This document shows, one piece after another, positions 24,776-34,609 of a stretch of DNA of 64,000 nt. The notes beneath the pieces were generated by a model. It was not told the DNA's origin and did not search any database. It saw nothing but the letters and a program-made list of their open reading frames with translations. The position numbers and the translations under genes were made by a program. Positions within the stretch are counted from its first letter, which is position 1; every line of letters starts with the position of its first letter. The stretch is from Symbiodinium natans (lineage: Eukaryota; Sar; Dinophyceae; Suessiales; Symbiodiniaceae), in the NCBI GenBank assembly GCA_905221605.1, contig CAJNDS010002094.1:186001-250000 (forward strand), given 5' to 3'.

Positions 24776-24917
24776 CCCAGACCCCCCAGAAACGATAATA
24801 GGGTCTATTTGGAAGTTGTCTCTTGTAAATAAGTATACGTTTTGGGGCCTTATTTCCTCTTTAAAACACGAGTCTCAGCTTCCAAATAGACCCTATTTAA
24901 GCTGCACACGGGGGAAG

Positions 24918-24920
<3 letters not shown>

Positions 24921-24987
<67 letters not shown>
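24921..24987. repeat. 67-nt uninterrupted G run
   Basis: Positions 24921-24987 are all G on the plus strand, preceded by GGGGAAGGGA. The run sits between the right end of the repeat element and a Lys/Glu/Pro-rich candidate exon. Its exact length may be an assembly estimate. Confidence 0.95.
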
Positions 24988-25545
24988 CTGCACCTGACTG
25001 GCTCTGGCGGCTCCTCCTTCTTGTCCTTTGCCTTCGGCTTCCTGAGCGTCTGTTTTTTTTCGAATCAAAGTGGGGAGATGTGAGGAGATGTTGGCTGCCC
25101 GGCTTCTTGGGGTCCTCCTCCTCCACCTTAGACTTCTGCAGGTGTCATATATAAGCTCCTAATGGCGTCTTATGGGGCACGGATGCGAGCCACGGAGCTT
25201 GTGCTTATTCAGCTTCATTCCGAAGACTTGCTCAGAGGCTGGGGCGGGCTTCGGTGCCGGGGCCGAGAGCAGCTGGCGCGCACCACGGAAAGTTCCAGAA
25301 AGCGAAGGGGTAATCAGGACATGAGAGGAGACAAGCATTTGCCTCGATCTTTCGGAAGAGCATTTCAGCCTGCAGCCCTGCCGATATGGACCTCGACAAC
25401 TGGCAGCTTTGAGTTGTGTTTCAATGTGACGTGGACAGCGGGTTAATGTCAAGATGCCAGCCTCTGCGATGTAGCCTCTCGCCCAAGCTCTCGCATTCGT
25501 GCAAGGATGGGCCAGTCCGGCTCCTTGCGGTACGAGTCTCACAAG
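24988..25545 (-). CDS. Candidate Lys/Glu/Pro-rich exons
   Basis: Minus-strand frames read RKPKAKDKKEEPPEPV (about 25040-24993), KSKVEEEDPKKPGSQ (about 25135-25090) and LLSAPAPKPAPASEQVFGM (about 25275-25220). Composition is that of a disordered, highly charged protein. The first abuts the 67-nt G run, so either an exon border lies within a few bases or the exon is cut by the repeat. No family recognised. Confidence 0.4.
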
Positions 25546-26376
25546 ACAGGGAAAAGCGCCTACTGCAACTCAGATGTGAAACGCCGGGACTACAAGGTGT
25601 AGCGGACCTGAGGAGGCTTCTCTGCCAGCGCGATGCATTCACCGACCACCTCCACTCCGCGTGCAGTCCACGTCTTGTTAGAACCCGATGAATCAGAAGT
25701 GGCGTTCGAATCGACTATCTATCTCTCCTCCGATCTGCCTCCGATGGTCTCAGGATGGCATATCCCAGCTCCTTCAAGGCATGCAAAAGCAACACAAGAG
25801 AGAGCGCCAACTACTATGCAGCTCCTGGCTGAGGCGATCTACAAGTGAATTGCAAAGGGCCGTCGTCCGACCTACGGATAAAAGGAGGATCTCTTGATTT
25901 CTGTATCTGCAAGAGTTTGCTGAAAGAGCGAAAACTCGACTCACAAAACAAGTCATCGTGGCAAGCTGAACCCGAGACCCACACCAGAGACAAGGCCAAC
26001 TGGACTCCCGACGAGCGCAACCACGGGCAAGAAGTCACTAGGAAGCTGTGCCTCCCAGGCTGAGCTATGAGATACAACGTGAGAATTGCGCAAACAATAA
26101 GGGCTTGCGAGCGGCGAAAGAAAGCAAATGCGAGCATGCGTGCCCATTGGGTGCAAGGCAGTGCTGTCGGACAAGTTTTGAACTGTCACAGGCAGTGACA
26201 TGCAAGAGGGGACTGCATCTCTATCTACAAGGCAAATCAATGTTCGAGGTTCGTTGGTGTCCCCAAAAGGATACCAATATGCTGTGCAACTGGACATCGA
26301 GTACTGGATGGACTTTCTTATGCTGTCGGAAGGTCAGAGGGTCAAAAGCAAGGTGCCAAATTTCCAGTGCAAATGC

Positions 26377-27348
26377 TCACGTAGAAAAAGGAATCTCCAG
26401 TTCGTCGTCCGACAAGCATAAACTCTCTTTCAATGCTGCGAACTGCGGCCTAGCAGCTAGCATAGCAGCAGACATCTCTCCAGACTCTGCTGCCCATTCC
26501 GCACACAACAAAGATGGGTGCCAAATAAGCTGTTGGCCACCGAAACACCCTACAGACGCTCCTTGGGGAGGTAACATAATGTCAATCATCTGCAGCAGTG
26601 AATGCTTGCTTCACTGAGCACAATGGGAAAAACATATTACATGGGATATTGTAACAGCCCGACTTTCCTCAGCATGCCAAACTGCAATCTGAGAAGAGAC
26701 AGCTGCGAATTAGAACTACCAACGGACCCCAGAAAGTCGTGACAGTTCCCAGATGAGGCCAAAATTGGCCAATCCAGGGTGAAATGAACCGACTGCAACG
26801 GAACATCCCCGAAGAGGATGCAGCCGTGCAGGCTGTAATCGCATTAGCTGAAAGACAAGCTCAGCAAGACTCTGAAAGTCTCTTGAAATTTCTGTGTGGT
26901 GGGGTTTCTTGCGCTGTAACAATACTGGACAGCATCTCGTGCACCAGAGATCAGAGTCAGGCAATGCATTCTGCAACGCAGGACTAACGCAGGACTACAC
27001 GGAGGCAGTGCTTTGTTTACTGCCTTTCGAAAAGCGCATCGATTGGGAGCACTTCTGCTGCTTGCGTCTGATCGCCAGCCGCTCATTGATTTCCACAGCT
27101 GCGGTAACAGATTTTAGAAGCTGCTCACACCTGCAAGTGGGGAAATCACAACTGCTGGATGGAAACTCAGAACATGATGAGAGCGTACTGGCCACTTCAG
27201 CTCCGTCCAATACATGAGTAAGGGTTGGCCTGCGGCACACTGAATCTACGTCCGCTTCCGTTGCATATTCGCCAGCAGGCACCTGCCAGCGAACACCAGG
27301 GATGAGAGTCAGCCACAGAGTTGCCGGCAGAAAAAGTCCCGCCTTCAT
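26377..27348 (-). CDS. Candidate exons, helical protein
   Basis: A 117-codon minus-strand frame (27348-26995) reads coherently through AGEYATEADVDSV, HVLDGAEVASTL and then QLLKSVTAAVEINERLAIRR, ending in a helix-like run. A second frame at 26589-26377 reads AAESGEMSAAMLAARPQF and then LSDDELEIPF. Both have balanced, protein-like composition and lack the Cys/Trp/Arg bias of chance frames. No domain recognised. The open frames at 26297-25953 may add a further exon. Confidence 0.4.
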
Positions 27349-27457
27349 GCCTCCTGTACGGATACCAGGACGATCGCTGGACTTTGGAGATTTTCTCGTT
27401 GATTTCGCTGCTGCTACAGTGACAGGTGGAGTCTGCGGCGCCTGTGACCATCAAGTG

Positions 27458-27512
27458 GACATGCACCATGCAATACCATGCAACGCCATGCAACGCCATG
27501 CAAAATACCACG
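27458..27512. repeat. CCATGCAACG decamer minisatellite
   Basis: Units of CCATGCAACG and close variants repeat about five times. A related decamer, CGATGCAACG, repeats at 37913-37965. Confidence 0.85.
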
Positions 27513-27899
27513 CACTTTTTTGGAGTACACTGGAGTAGCAGTTATCAGGCTAAGGATGCCACATACGTGGCCGAGCTCCCGTCACTTCCAAGGCTCTCCT
27601 GCGTGCAGTTCCTGCCGGCCAACAGCATTGAAGATGGGAGGTGCAGTGAGCTGCAGAACTTTGGCATTGAGCTTTTGAAGCCATGGGCCCATGGGCACCT
27701 TCGCAGGGCTGACAGATCCCGGGACCAGGCTGTCGAATCGGATGTGGACCTTGCGCAGACTCATGTTCTACTCATGTTATCTCATGCTGCTACTGGGCTG
27801 CTTGGTACACACCAGGCTTTTTTCGAGCATGAGCGTCCACACCTGGTGGAGGTTGGCGTGCTAGGATCCTTGAACGGGTCCTCTGAGCGGAGATAGTTG

Positions 27900-28430
27900 T
27901 GGTCTACGCAAGCAGTACCCCAAGCAAGACTCTGCTACACGCACCAACGAAGTGGAGTAAAAATGAAATCCACCGCGAAGTGGCATTGCCCGGCCTTGGT
28001 CTTCCTGAGGCCCTCGGCCAAAGCGAGCCGCTCTGCCAGCTGTGTCGTGCACGCCTCCCACGTCCCGACACGCGCTTAAGGTTTTTGTAGGGTATTTAGA
28101 GTATGGGAACCTGCACTGGATTCATCACAATGCCCGAAAGCCTCGAGAGCTTCGATTCGCTGGTCCTTCTCAGCTAGACTCTGCTCAGCCTTGCGAAACG
28201 GACAAAAGTTCACGCAGCACGAGTGCGAGGCTATGCTCAACGCGAGAAGCGAGAACCGCACCTGCTGCAATCTTGCCAGGAGATCTTCCGATGTGTTTCC
28301 CACGGGCTGCGGCTCTTTCTCGTCCGAAACCAGCTCAGACTGTGGGTGATTCGCCCCAGACATGTTGCTCTTCATCTGCTCTTGCATGCAAGGCCAGCTT
28401 GGCAATGGGTTGCTCAAAGGAAACAAGAGA
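27900..28430 (-). CDS. Candidate coiled-coil exons
   Basis: The minus-strand frame 28426-28076 reads QEQMKSNMSGANHPQSEL and on to SEDLLARLQQ, which ends at CAG|GTGCGG. It resumes after CGCAAG|GCT with EQSLAEKDQRIEALEAFG. Joining these sites stays in frame and gives a continuous coiled-coil segment. A further exon at about 28045-27985 reads QLAERLALAEGLRKTKA. The family is not recognised; a cytoskeletal coiled-coil protein is a fair guess only. Confidence 0.45.
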
Positions 28431-29751
28431 GGACACGAAGGGCTGGCAGGGCTTGTTACCCACTTTGCGGTCCGAAGGGTCCGCTTTCCAGCCTTGGCAA
28501 GACTTCAGTTTCCAAATTTCAGAGATGGAGCGCACTAAGTGCACTGCGTGCACTATGGCTTTGGGCTTAGGCATGTTCTACAGCCTACAGCTTAGGGTTT
28601 AGCTTCAGGCTTCTGCAAATCGATACATTGCGGGGGCATTGCAGCACCCAAGCTTCGCACATTCAAGCCCTTCGCGCTCATCGCGCTCCAGCACCTCGGC
28701 TGCTTGGGCAGCTCAGCAGCTCCAAGGGCATCTCGTCTCTGCCATGGAGCTGAGGAGGAACAGAAGAGCACGGCGAAGTCGTCACTCCTCGGGGACCATT
28801 GGTAGCCTCAAGGGGGTATGCCCAGAGCATTGCCAAGCTCGAAGTTCAACCTTCGCCGGCCTTGAGTGTTGAAAACGATGGTTCAGAGGAAGTACACCGG
28901 GCGCGTCTAGACGTACTTGGTGCACCTGCTAGAGCTGGACATGGTTGACTCGAACACTGTTGATGAACATCACTCGCTGGGTGGTAGGAGTAACTGTCAG
29001 CCGCTGTTTTCCCTGAAAAGCGGTGTTTTTGGGACGGTTCGCGCATGGGATGCAGCTCAATGTACGGTCGGACAGCCACACTCAAACCACAACAAGTTGA
29101 TAACAGAAATCACGAACCCCAGTCACCGAACACGACCCGTATGAAATACTGCAACATCCTTGCTACTCGGAACCGCTCCAAAGGCATTCAACCATCCCAC
29201 TCGGCACATAGCTATACCTTCCTCAAGATTCTGCAGACCGCGACAAAGTCGAAAGGTTTCAGCTTGTCTGGACGCTTTGGAAGCTTTGGGTTCAACCCTA
29301 GGTCCACTACAACAATACAAGACCTAGCAATTAGAGACGAAGCAATGCAGCAATGCAATGAAGAGAGCACATTTCATTCGCACCGATTCGCACCTTCGTC
29401 TAACTCGAACCATGCTGGCGGCGCCTCAGCTCAGGTAGCTACGTCACAGCAGGTCATACCAGAACTGACTCAGTCAGTGACCAGATCTGACTTAGTCCGT
29501 GACCCATTCGATAGGGGCTGCATCGTGATCACCACAACTCATGATGCGCCTGAGCTAGCATGAACTATAGAGGAAAACCACTCGGAGCCAACAGAGCAAT
29601 CAGGAAGGAGTCAGGCCTTTTCGGGCTGCATCCAGGGCAGCATCCAGCGCTTGGCTTACGCAGCGCACGTCAGAAAACTGGAGCCCACGCAAGCAGTCGA
29701 GGGAGGCCGCGTCAAGCAGAGAGAAGCCAAGCTCAGCAACAAAATCAATTC

Positions 29752-29868
29752 TCCTCTTCTTCTTCTTCTTCTTCTTCTTCTTCTTCTTCTTCTTCTTCTT
29801 CTTCTTCTTCTCAGCGCTTTGCAGCCCCCCCGAAGGCCAAGTCTCTCTCTCTCTCTCTCTCTCTCTCC
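29752..29868. repeat. (TTC)n and (TC)n microsatellites
   Basis: About 20 TTC units lie at 29754-29812 and about 12 TC units at 29843-29868. Poly-Lys or poly-Ser/Leu open frames here are artefacts. Confidence 0.97.
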
Positions 29869-30344
29869 TTCTCGCTCTGTCCCTGCAGTATGTGCGGTAG
29901 CCTCTCTGTCTCTCTCTTCGTAGCCTCACAACCGTGGAGTGCAGTCAACTCTCGAGGGTCTTTTCCGCATGCGGTCAAGGCAGCTCATGTGTTGGCTTCG
30001 TTTCGGCCAGGGCCTCAGACACTTCTCGCATCTCTGTATTGGCTTTGTCAGTTTTGTGTAAAAGAGAACTGCAGCCGGCGGCCACATGACCAACACTGCT
30101 AATTTCGACCCTCAAACATGTACAAACCTATTTGCCTGAGGAAGTAAAGAAGCAAGCCAGGAACGGTGGGAAGCTAAGAGAAAATGCGCTGACGCGAAAA
30201 AACAAAGGAAATGAATCACGAAGCGACATGGAACCTTTCACGACGAGGCGGAAGCAACTCACCAAGCTACTTCCGCTGTACTGTCATGATAGGTCATGAT
30301 AAGCCGACAGGCTATGGTTCAAAAAGTAGCTTGGGCAATGCACC

Positions 30345-30845
30345 GAAGAGGAACCGAAACGGATCCGAAAAGAGACCAACACGGAACCGAAATGGAGCCG
30401 AAACGGTACCAAAAGGAGAAAGGACCCGGAAGGGAATTGACACCGAAGAAGGAGCCGAGACAAGACAAAAAGCCGAAAGAAATTCAAAAGGAACCGAAAA
30501 GAATGAGAAAAAAAAACGGACAAATTTGCACGAAGCCGACACGTAAGCGAAACGGAACCCAACATCCTGGGAGGGTCTTGGTCTTTCAACATCTCTGGGG
30601 CTTTCGGCTCCTTGAAAGACTTGGGAAGACCCTTTGACGCCCCGATCCCAGATGTAACAGTGTGAGAACGAGCCGTGTCACAGTATGTCAGAATGAAAAA
30701 TAAAGGGGGAGCAAGTGAAAAAGGAGTCACATGGGAGTCGCAAAGGAACCCAAGAGGAACTAAGGAGCCGAAAAGGAGAATTCAAAAAACTCCTTCATGC
30801 TCCTTCATGCTCCTTCATGCTCCTTCCTTCCTTCCTTCCCTAATC
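30345..30845. repeat. Degenerate AACCGAAACGG repeat and CTCCTTCATG decamer
   Basis: Imperfect units of GAACCGAAACGG/GGAGCCGAAAC occupy 30345-30560. CTCCTTCATG then repeats three times at 30791-30820 before (CTTC)n. No gene is apparent. Confidence 0.8.
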
Positions 30846-31404
30846 ATTTAACATTAGAAGTGGAACCAAGTGGAACCTTTTACTAAAAGTAAAGTACGCT
30901 CACGATGCTCGTCTGCGTGTGTATTGCCGTTCTCAGCTTGCCGTGCACCTTTGCGAGGCCCAAGCGTGCGGGCTCCGAGCAAAGCGAAGCACGGAGCAAA
31001 GAAATTTGTCGGCTACAGCTTGCACGGGCCACCTCGAGGCGGCCCTTGGAGCTAGAAAGCAAAGAACGGAAAGAATTGAAAAGAATGGAAAGAATGGAAA
31101 GAATCGAAAGAATCGAAAGCATGGGAGATTGTGTGCGTGCTGGGGGCATTCTCGAAGCTATCGCGGTATGACTGTCGGATTACGCATTTTCTATCAAAAG
31201 GCCAGCCTCTTTCCCGAGTTAAGAAACATTCAGCCTCATGGATCTCTTGAAGAGCTCCCGGGATTTTTACCAGCCAGCACAAGGAAAACTGCGCAAGTTC
31301 GCAGATGAAAATACAGACGAGGTGGTCAATAATATCCAACCAGACCACTCCCCACCAAAGGGAAAGGGAAGTGTGCGCCACAAACTGCAAACTAAGCGAA
31401 ACAA

Positions 31405-33400
31405 TTAACAGTAACACCCAAACCCGATCACCTGCGGGATGCACCGGCCTGCTGCACATCTCCTGGCCGGAGAAACGTGAGCTGCACGTGTCCAGGCTGC
31501 CTCAGCAGAAAACCCGTCTCTAAAATCGGCGTCTTGTCTTCTCGAGGGCTGAGACTTTAGCGAGGGGATTTCAGCAAAGCTCTCGTCCATCTGCAGCCAC
31601 TTGTGGTTCTGCGCCGCATTGGAGCTCAGTCGCTCCTTACGAAAAATGCGGCGATGGTTGATTCTCCATTCATCCGCGCAACCGAATAACGTCCCTGTCC
31701 TCGGCCACCAGTCTCAGCGAGTCTGTCACAAACTCAGCCGACTCCTAAACAGTCCCCGATAAGTCATGACTCATCTTCCGTGGGACGCATGATTCAGCAC
31801 ATAGTGGATATGCGAGCGAGTCCTTGCTCAATGGTTCCCACGACGGTGGATCAAACTCCAGCGGGGCGGTTACATTGGAGGGAGGATAGAAGGGTTCCTT
31901 GGCTTCAGCACATGCGAAATCGGCAACACAGTATGTCTGCACATCTGATATCATGATGAGGCACGTATCCAGCCAGGAGCGTAAAGATGATCACTCCCAG
32001 GGCAAACACGTCCACCGGTCTCCCATAATCCTCCAGCAAGGTCCGCAAGTGTGTATCAAACTCGATCTAAGGAAAGAGCCAAGAGAACAAAAAAAAACAG
32101 GAAGATAGTTGTAAGCATCATCCAGAATTCAATATGTCATAGAGCAAACACAAACCAGTTCTTTGTTTGACGGAGAACCTGTTCGGAAAGGATCTCCGGC
32201 GCCATGTAACCATGAGAGCCTTGTAGCCCTGTCCAGTGTTCTCGGCTCTGTTTCTGAGATTTGCGAACTGGCAATGGACATCTGAGGCTCTTCGCCAGTA
32301 AAGCGGCAGAGGAAGGGTGCCTGCAGGTGCCACAGAGGCAAAGCTCAAGTTCCATCAACCCTCAGCTATCCTCAGCTGATGACCTTTCGAGGGCACTCTC
32401 GTGCAAGGCCGAAGTCGCCCAGCTGCGCGACTAACCTCGGTGCGTCTTTTTTGCATTGCTCCACCGGGCAAGCCACGCCAACCACTGAGAACGCGTCCCT
32501 GACCCGGTAGGAACCAGAAATATGTTGCGCGGCTTCACGTCGCCATGCAAAATGAACAGGTCCTGGTGTACAATGGAGAAATGATCGAAACAGTCTCTGA
32601 CTCTGCTAAGTGCTCTGCTGCGCTCTGCTCTGCTTTGCTTTTGTGCAGCTGCTTGTCGACTCTGTAAAAGACCGCATCTGGTCACTTATGGCGATTCGGC
32701 GGAGTGCCTCGTGAAGATAGCGAAGGCCTTGCAGGGACTACCAGCTACCATGACTCGGAAGTACCTCTTCTGTGCTTGAAGTGCTCTTCGCCCTCTGTGC
32801 GCTTCTCCCCGCCTTCCAGGAGTTGCCCACACAACCTGGCTGCCTGCGCGCGAAGCTGGCGAAGCTAGCGAAGATGCATGCCAGAAAGACCCAGACAACC
32901 TGATGCTACTGCGACGGCGACAAAAGCTTGCCAAAGGCAGGCGAACAGACAGACCGGCAGGCCGGCAACCAGACAGACAAAGACGCAGACAGATGGGAAG
33001 GCCGCGAAACTCTTACTTTTTTACCGAACGCCATCTGAGGTGAACTGCTATTTCATACCCGAAAACCAAAACCCGTATTCCAGGGCTGAGTTGGAGGCAG
33101 CTCGGTGCCAATTATAAGCCCTGGGCGACGACCGACCAAATCGTGCACCATGTATGACCGTCATGAGAAGCCGAACCAACAAAGTGCTGGACTAAAGTGG
33201 ACTGAAGACTGCCTGCTTCTCGGCTAGCATCCCCCGCGGTCCCAGGGCCTTGCTCTAGGGAGATGCAAATTTGCAAACACTCATACTCACACGTACTCAC
33301 GCAGCAGAGATTCTCAGCATGACACCGCGTGGAGATCGCCTCCAGCTGCAAATGGCATAACCAGCAGAACCTGCAGCAACTCCGTAGCGCAAAGTCTTCC
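31405..33400 (-). CDS. Ser/Thr protein kinase (N-lobe not found)
   Basis: Exons read in order on the minus strand. 33400-33326 gives the hinge (VLLVMPFAAGGDL). About 32790-32742 gives KRYFRVMVAG. 32727-32708 gives LRYLHE. 32562-32504 gives DLFILHGDVKPRNIFLV, the catalytic loop. The exon from 32435 has VAQLGDFGLARE, the DFG loop. One ending at 32179 has GSHGYMAPEIL, the APE motif. Then come 32030-31965 (DYGRPVDVFALGVIIF), 31897-31823 (EPFYPPS, ending WEPLSK), 31744-31691 (SAEFVTDSLRLVAEDR) and 31635-31405 (RLSSNAAQNHKWL plus a tail). Joins use GC, GT and GA donors and keep frame. The catalytic Asp and Lys and the DFG Asp are present; HRD is HGD. The glycine loop and VAIK lysine are not visible upstream, where low-complexity DNA and another gene's end lie, so the gene may be truncated or its N-lobe missed. 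A 14-nt segment (32741-32728) interrupts the frame. The CaMK-like group is a guess. Confidence 0.85.
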
Positions 33401-33499
33401 CTGGGGAGCATAAAGCGGCCGCCCCTGCCCGCCTCTATGTCGTACTTTTTTTGCTTGGAACCCCAGCCGACCGGCATCCCAGGGGACACCAACAACACC

Positions 33500-33760
33500 C
33501 CCTACAGTCCTACAGTTTAAAGTTTACAATGCTTAAAGTTTAGCAAGTTTTAATTTCAAAAAGTCTTAAGCTTAACAAGTTGTAAGTTAAAAAGTTTAAG
33601 GTTTTAAAAGCTTAAAAGCTTTAAAATGCAAAGTTGAAAGATTTAAAACTCACAATGTTTAAAGCTCAAAAGCATTAAAGCTTAAAAAGAAGACTTTAAA
33701 AAACAAAGAATAAAAAGGCTTAACAAGTTTGAAGCTTACAGTATAAAGTAGACCCGACCC
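33500..33760. repeat. AAGTTTAAAGCTTAAAA low-complexity tract
   Basis: Degenerate AT-rich units built on AAAGTTTAA and AAGCTTAAAA fill this stretch. It separates the kinase exons from the exon ending at 33854. No coding signal. Confidence 0.85.
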
Positions 33761-33853
33761 AAACTGACCCGACCGGGTTTAGGCTACAGGGTCAACGGCT
33801 AACGGTTTAAAGTTTACAGTTTGCAGAGGCTGGCACTGGACCTGCATACAACC

Positions 33854-34430
33854 CTAAGCCCCAAGGAGCTTGTCGTGCCAACCTTGCCTCGCCACTGCAG
33901 TGGTGGCAGGCCCCGGGCCCAGGCGGGTCGCGTAGCGTTCAAAGTACATCACTGCTGCCAGTGCGACGTAAGAGCCTCTGAAGGAGTTTCCGCGGCGTAG
34001 AGCAGCGGCCTTGGGGGTCAGACTCACTGCCGCACGTTGAGATGAACACCTGACATGTGGGTGCTAACATGAATATAAGGGCATCACGCTACAGGAGGAT
34101 ATCCTCCAAACTCAGCTGATTCTGGCAATGGAATGACTACAAACAGTGCTGCTGACAATAGTAAGCATCCGATGAAGTGAGGTTGTTGCGAGATGCCTGG
34201 GTGGTATTTCTTGATGAGTATCTAGGGCAGCAGCACGGTATTGTCATGCGCCAGCTGACGTTGAATCTGAATCTCCTGCCGAAAGTAAGCTCAATTGTCG
34301 CATTGAGCATGTACGAGCAACGCGCTGGTTCCTCCTTCATGGTGGCCACCTCTTCTGGATCCTCATCCAGTCTTGCGGCCTCACGCAGTATCACCAGTTG
34401 TCCAACTGTTGTCACGATTTACCCCCTCAA
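33854..34430 (-). CDS. C-terminal exon and upstream exon of an unassigned protein
   Basis: A minus-strand frame from about 34010 to a TAG at 33856-33854 reads AALRRGNSFRGSYVALAAVM, then YFERYATRLGPGP and QGWHDKLLGA before the stop. It is too short to stand out by length, but its composition is convincing and no other frame competes. A second stretch at about 34395-34280 reads ILREAARLDEDPEEVATMKEE and on to CSYMLNATIEL. Both lie between the glutaredoxin stop (34610) and the kinase, so they may form a small separate gene. I do not recognise it. A link to the missing kinase N-lobe is possible but has no motif support. Confidence 0.4.
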
Positions 34431-34609
34431 GAAACTCTAAACGATCCTGGACCAAGTGCACTTCTGGTTGTCGCACAGTAGGATCTAGTCACTCTAGTCT
34501 CTCCAACGCACCAAGGTGATGAGCTGATGCAAGCGACTCCTTCACATGCCGCTCGGGAGTTCCTCCCGAGGCAAGCATGATGCTTCTGCGGGTGGCGGAA
34601 AAATGTGCT

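Larger units (their letters stand above)
16381..24902. mobile_element. 8.5-kb composite repeat element with 40-bp terminal inverted repeats
   Basis: The left end 16381-16420 and the reverse complement of the right end 24902-24863 match at 39 of 40 positions, starting GCTTAAATAGGG at both ends. The interior is entirely repetitive: a 1.19-kb tandem array, then nine palindromes, then AT/GC inverted blocks. No transposase or integrase frame is visible, so if mobile it would be non-autonomous. A further 19-bp copy of the terminal sequence at 24797-24815 faces the right end and makes 24797-24898 a small inverted-repeat unit of its own. A degenerate direct copy of the GGAAGCTGAGA portion lies near 16453. 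No clear target-site duplication is visible beyond the flanking G tracts. Alternatively, two copies of one small inverted-repeat family happen to flank unrelated satellites. Confidence 0.6.
28580..31400. other. No gene recognised; several simple repeats
   Basis: Open frames on both strands lack motifs. The stretch contains (TTC)n at 29752-29812, (TC)n at 29842-29868, a degenerate AACCGAAACGG-type tract at 30345-30560, and a GGAAAGAAT-type 9-bp repeat at 31068-31118. It is probably the spacer between the gene ending near 31405 and exons further left. Confidence 0.5.

Noticed and set aside
24816-25154. Plus-strand frame with a poly-Gly stretch, and minus-strand poly-Pro frames
   Set aside because: The homopolymer comes from the 67-nt G run; the flanking coding signal is in a different minus-strand frame.
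29600-29929. Poly-Lys minus-strand and poly-Leu/Ser plus-strand frames
   Set aside because: Translations of the (TTC)n and (TC)n microsatellites.
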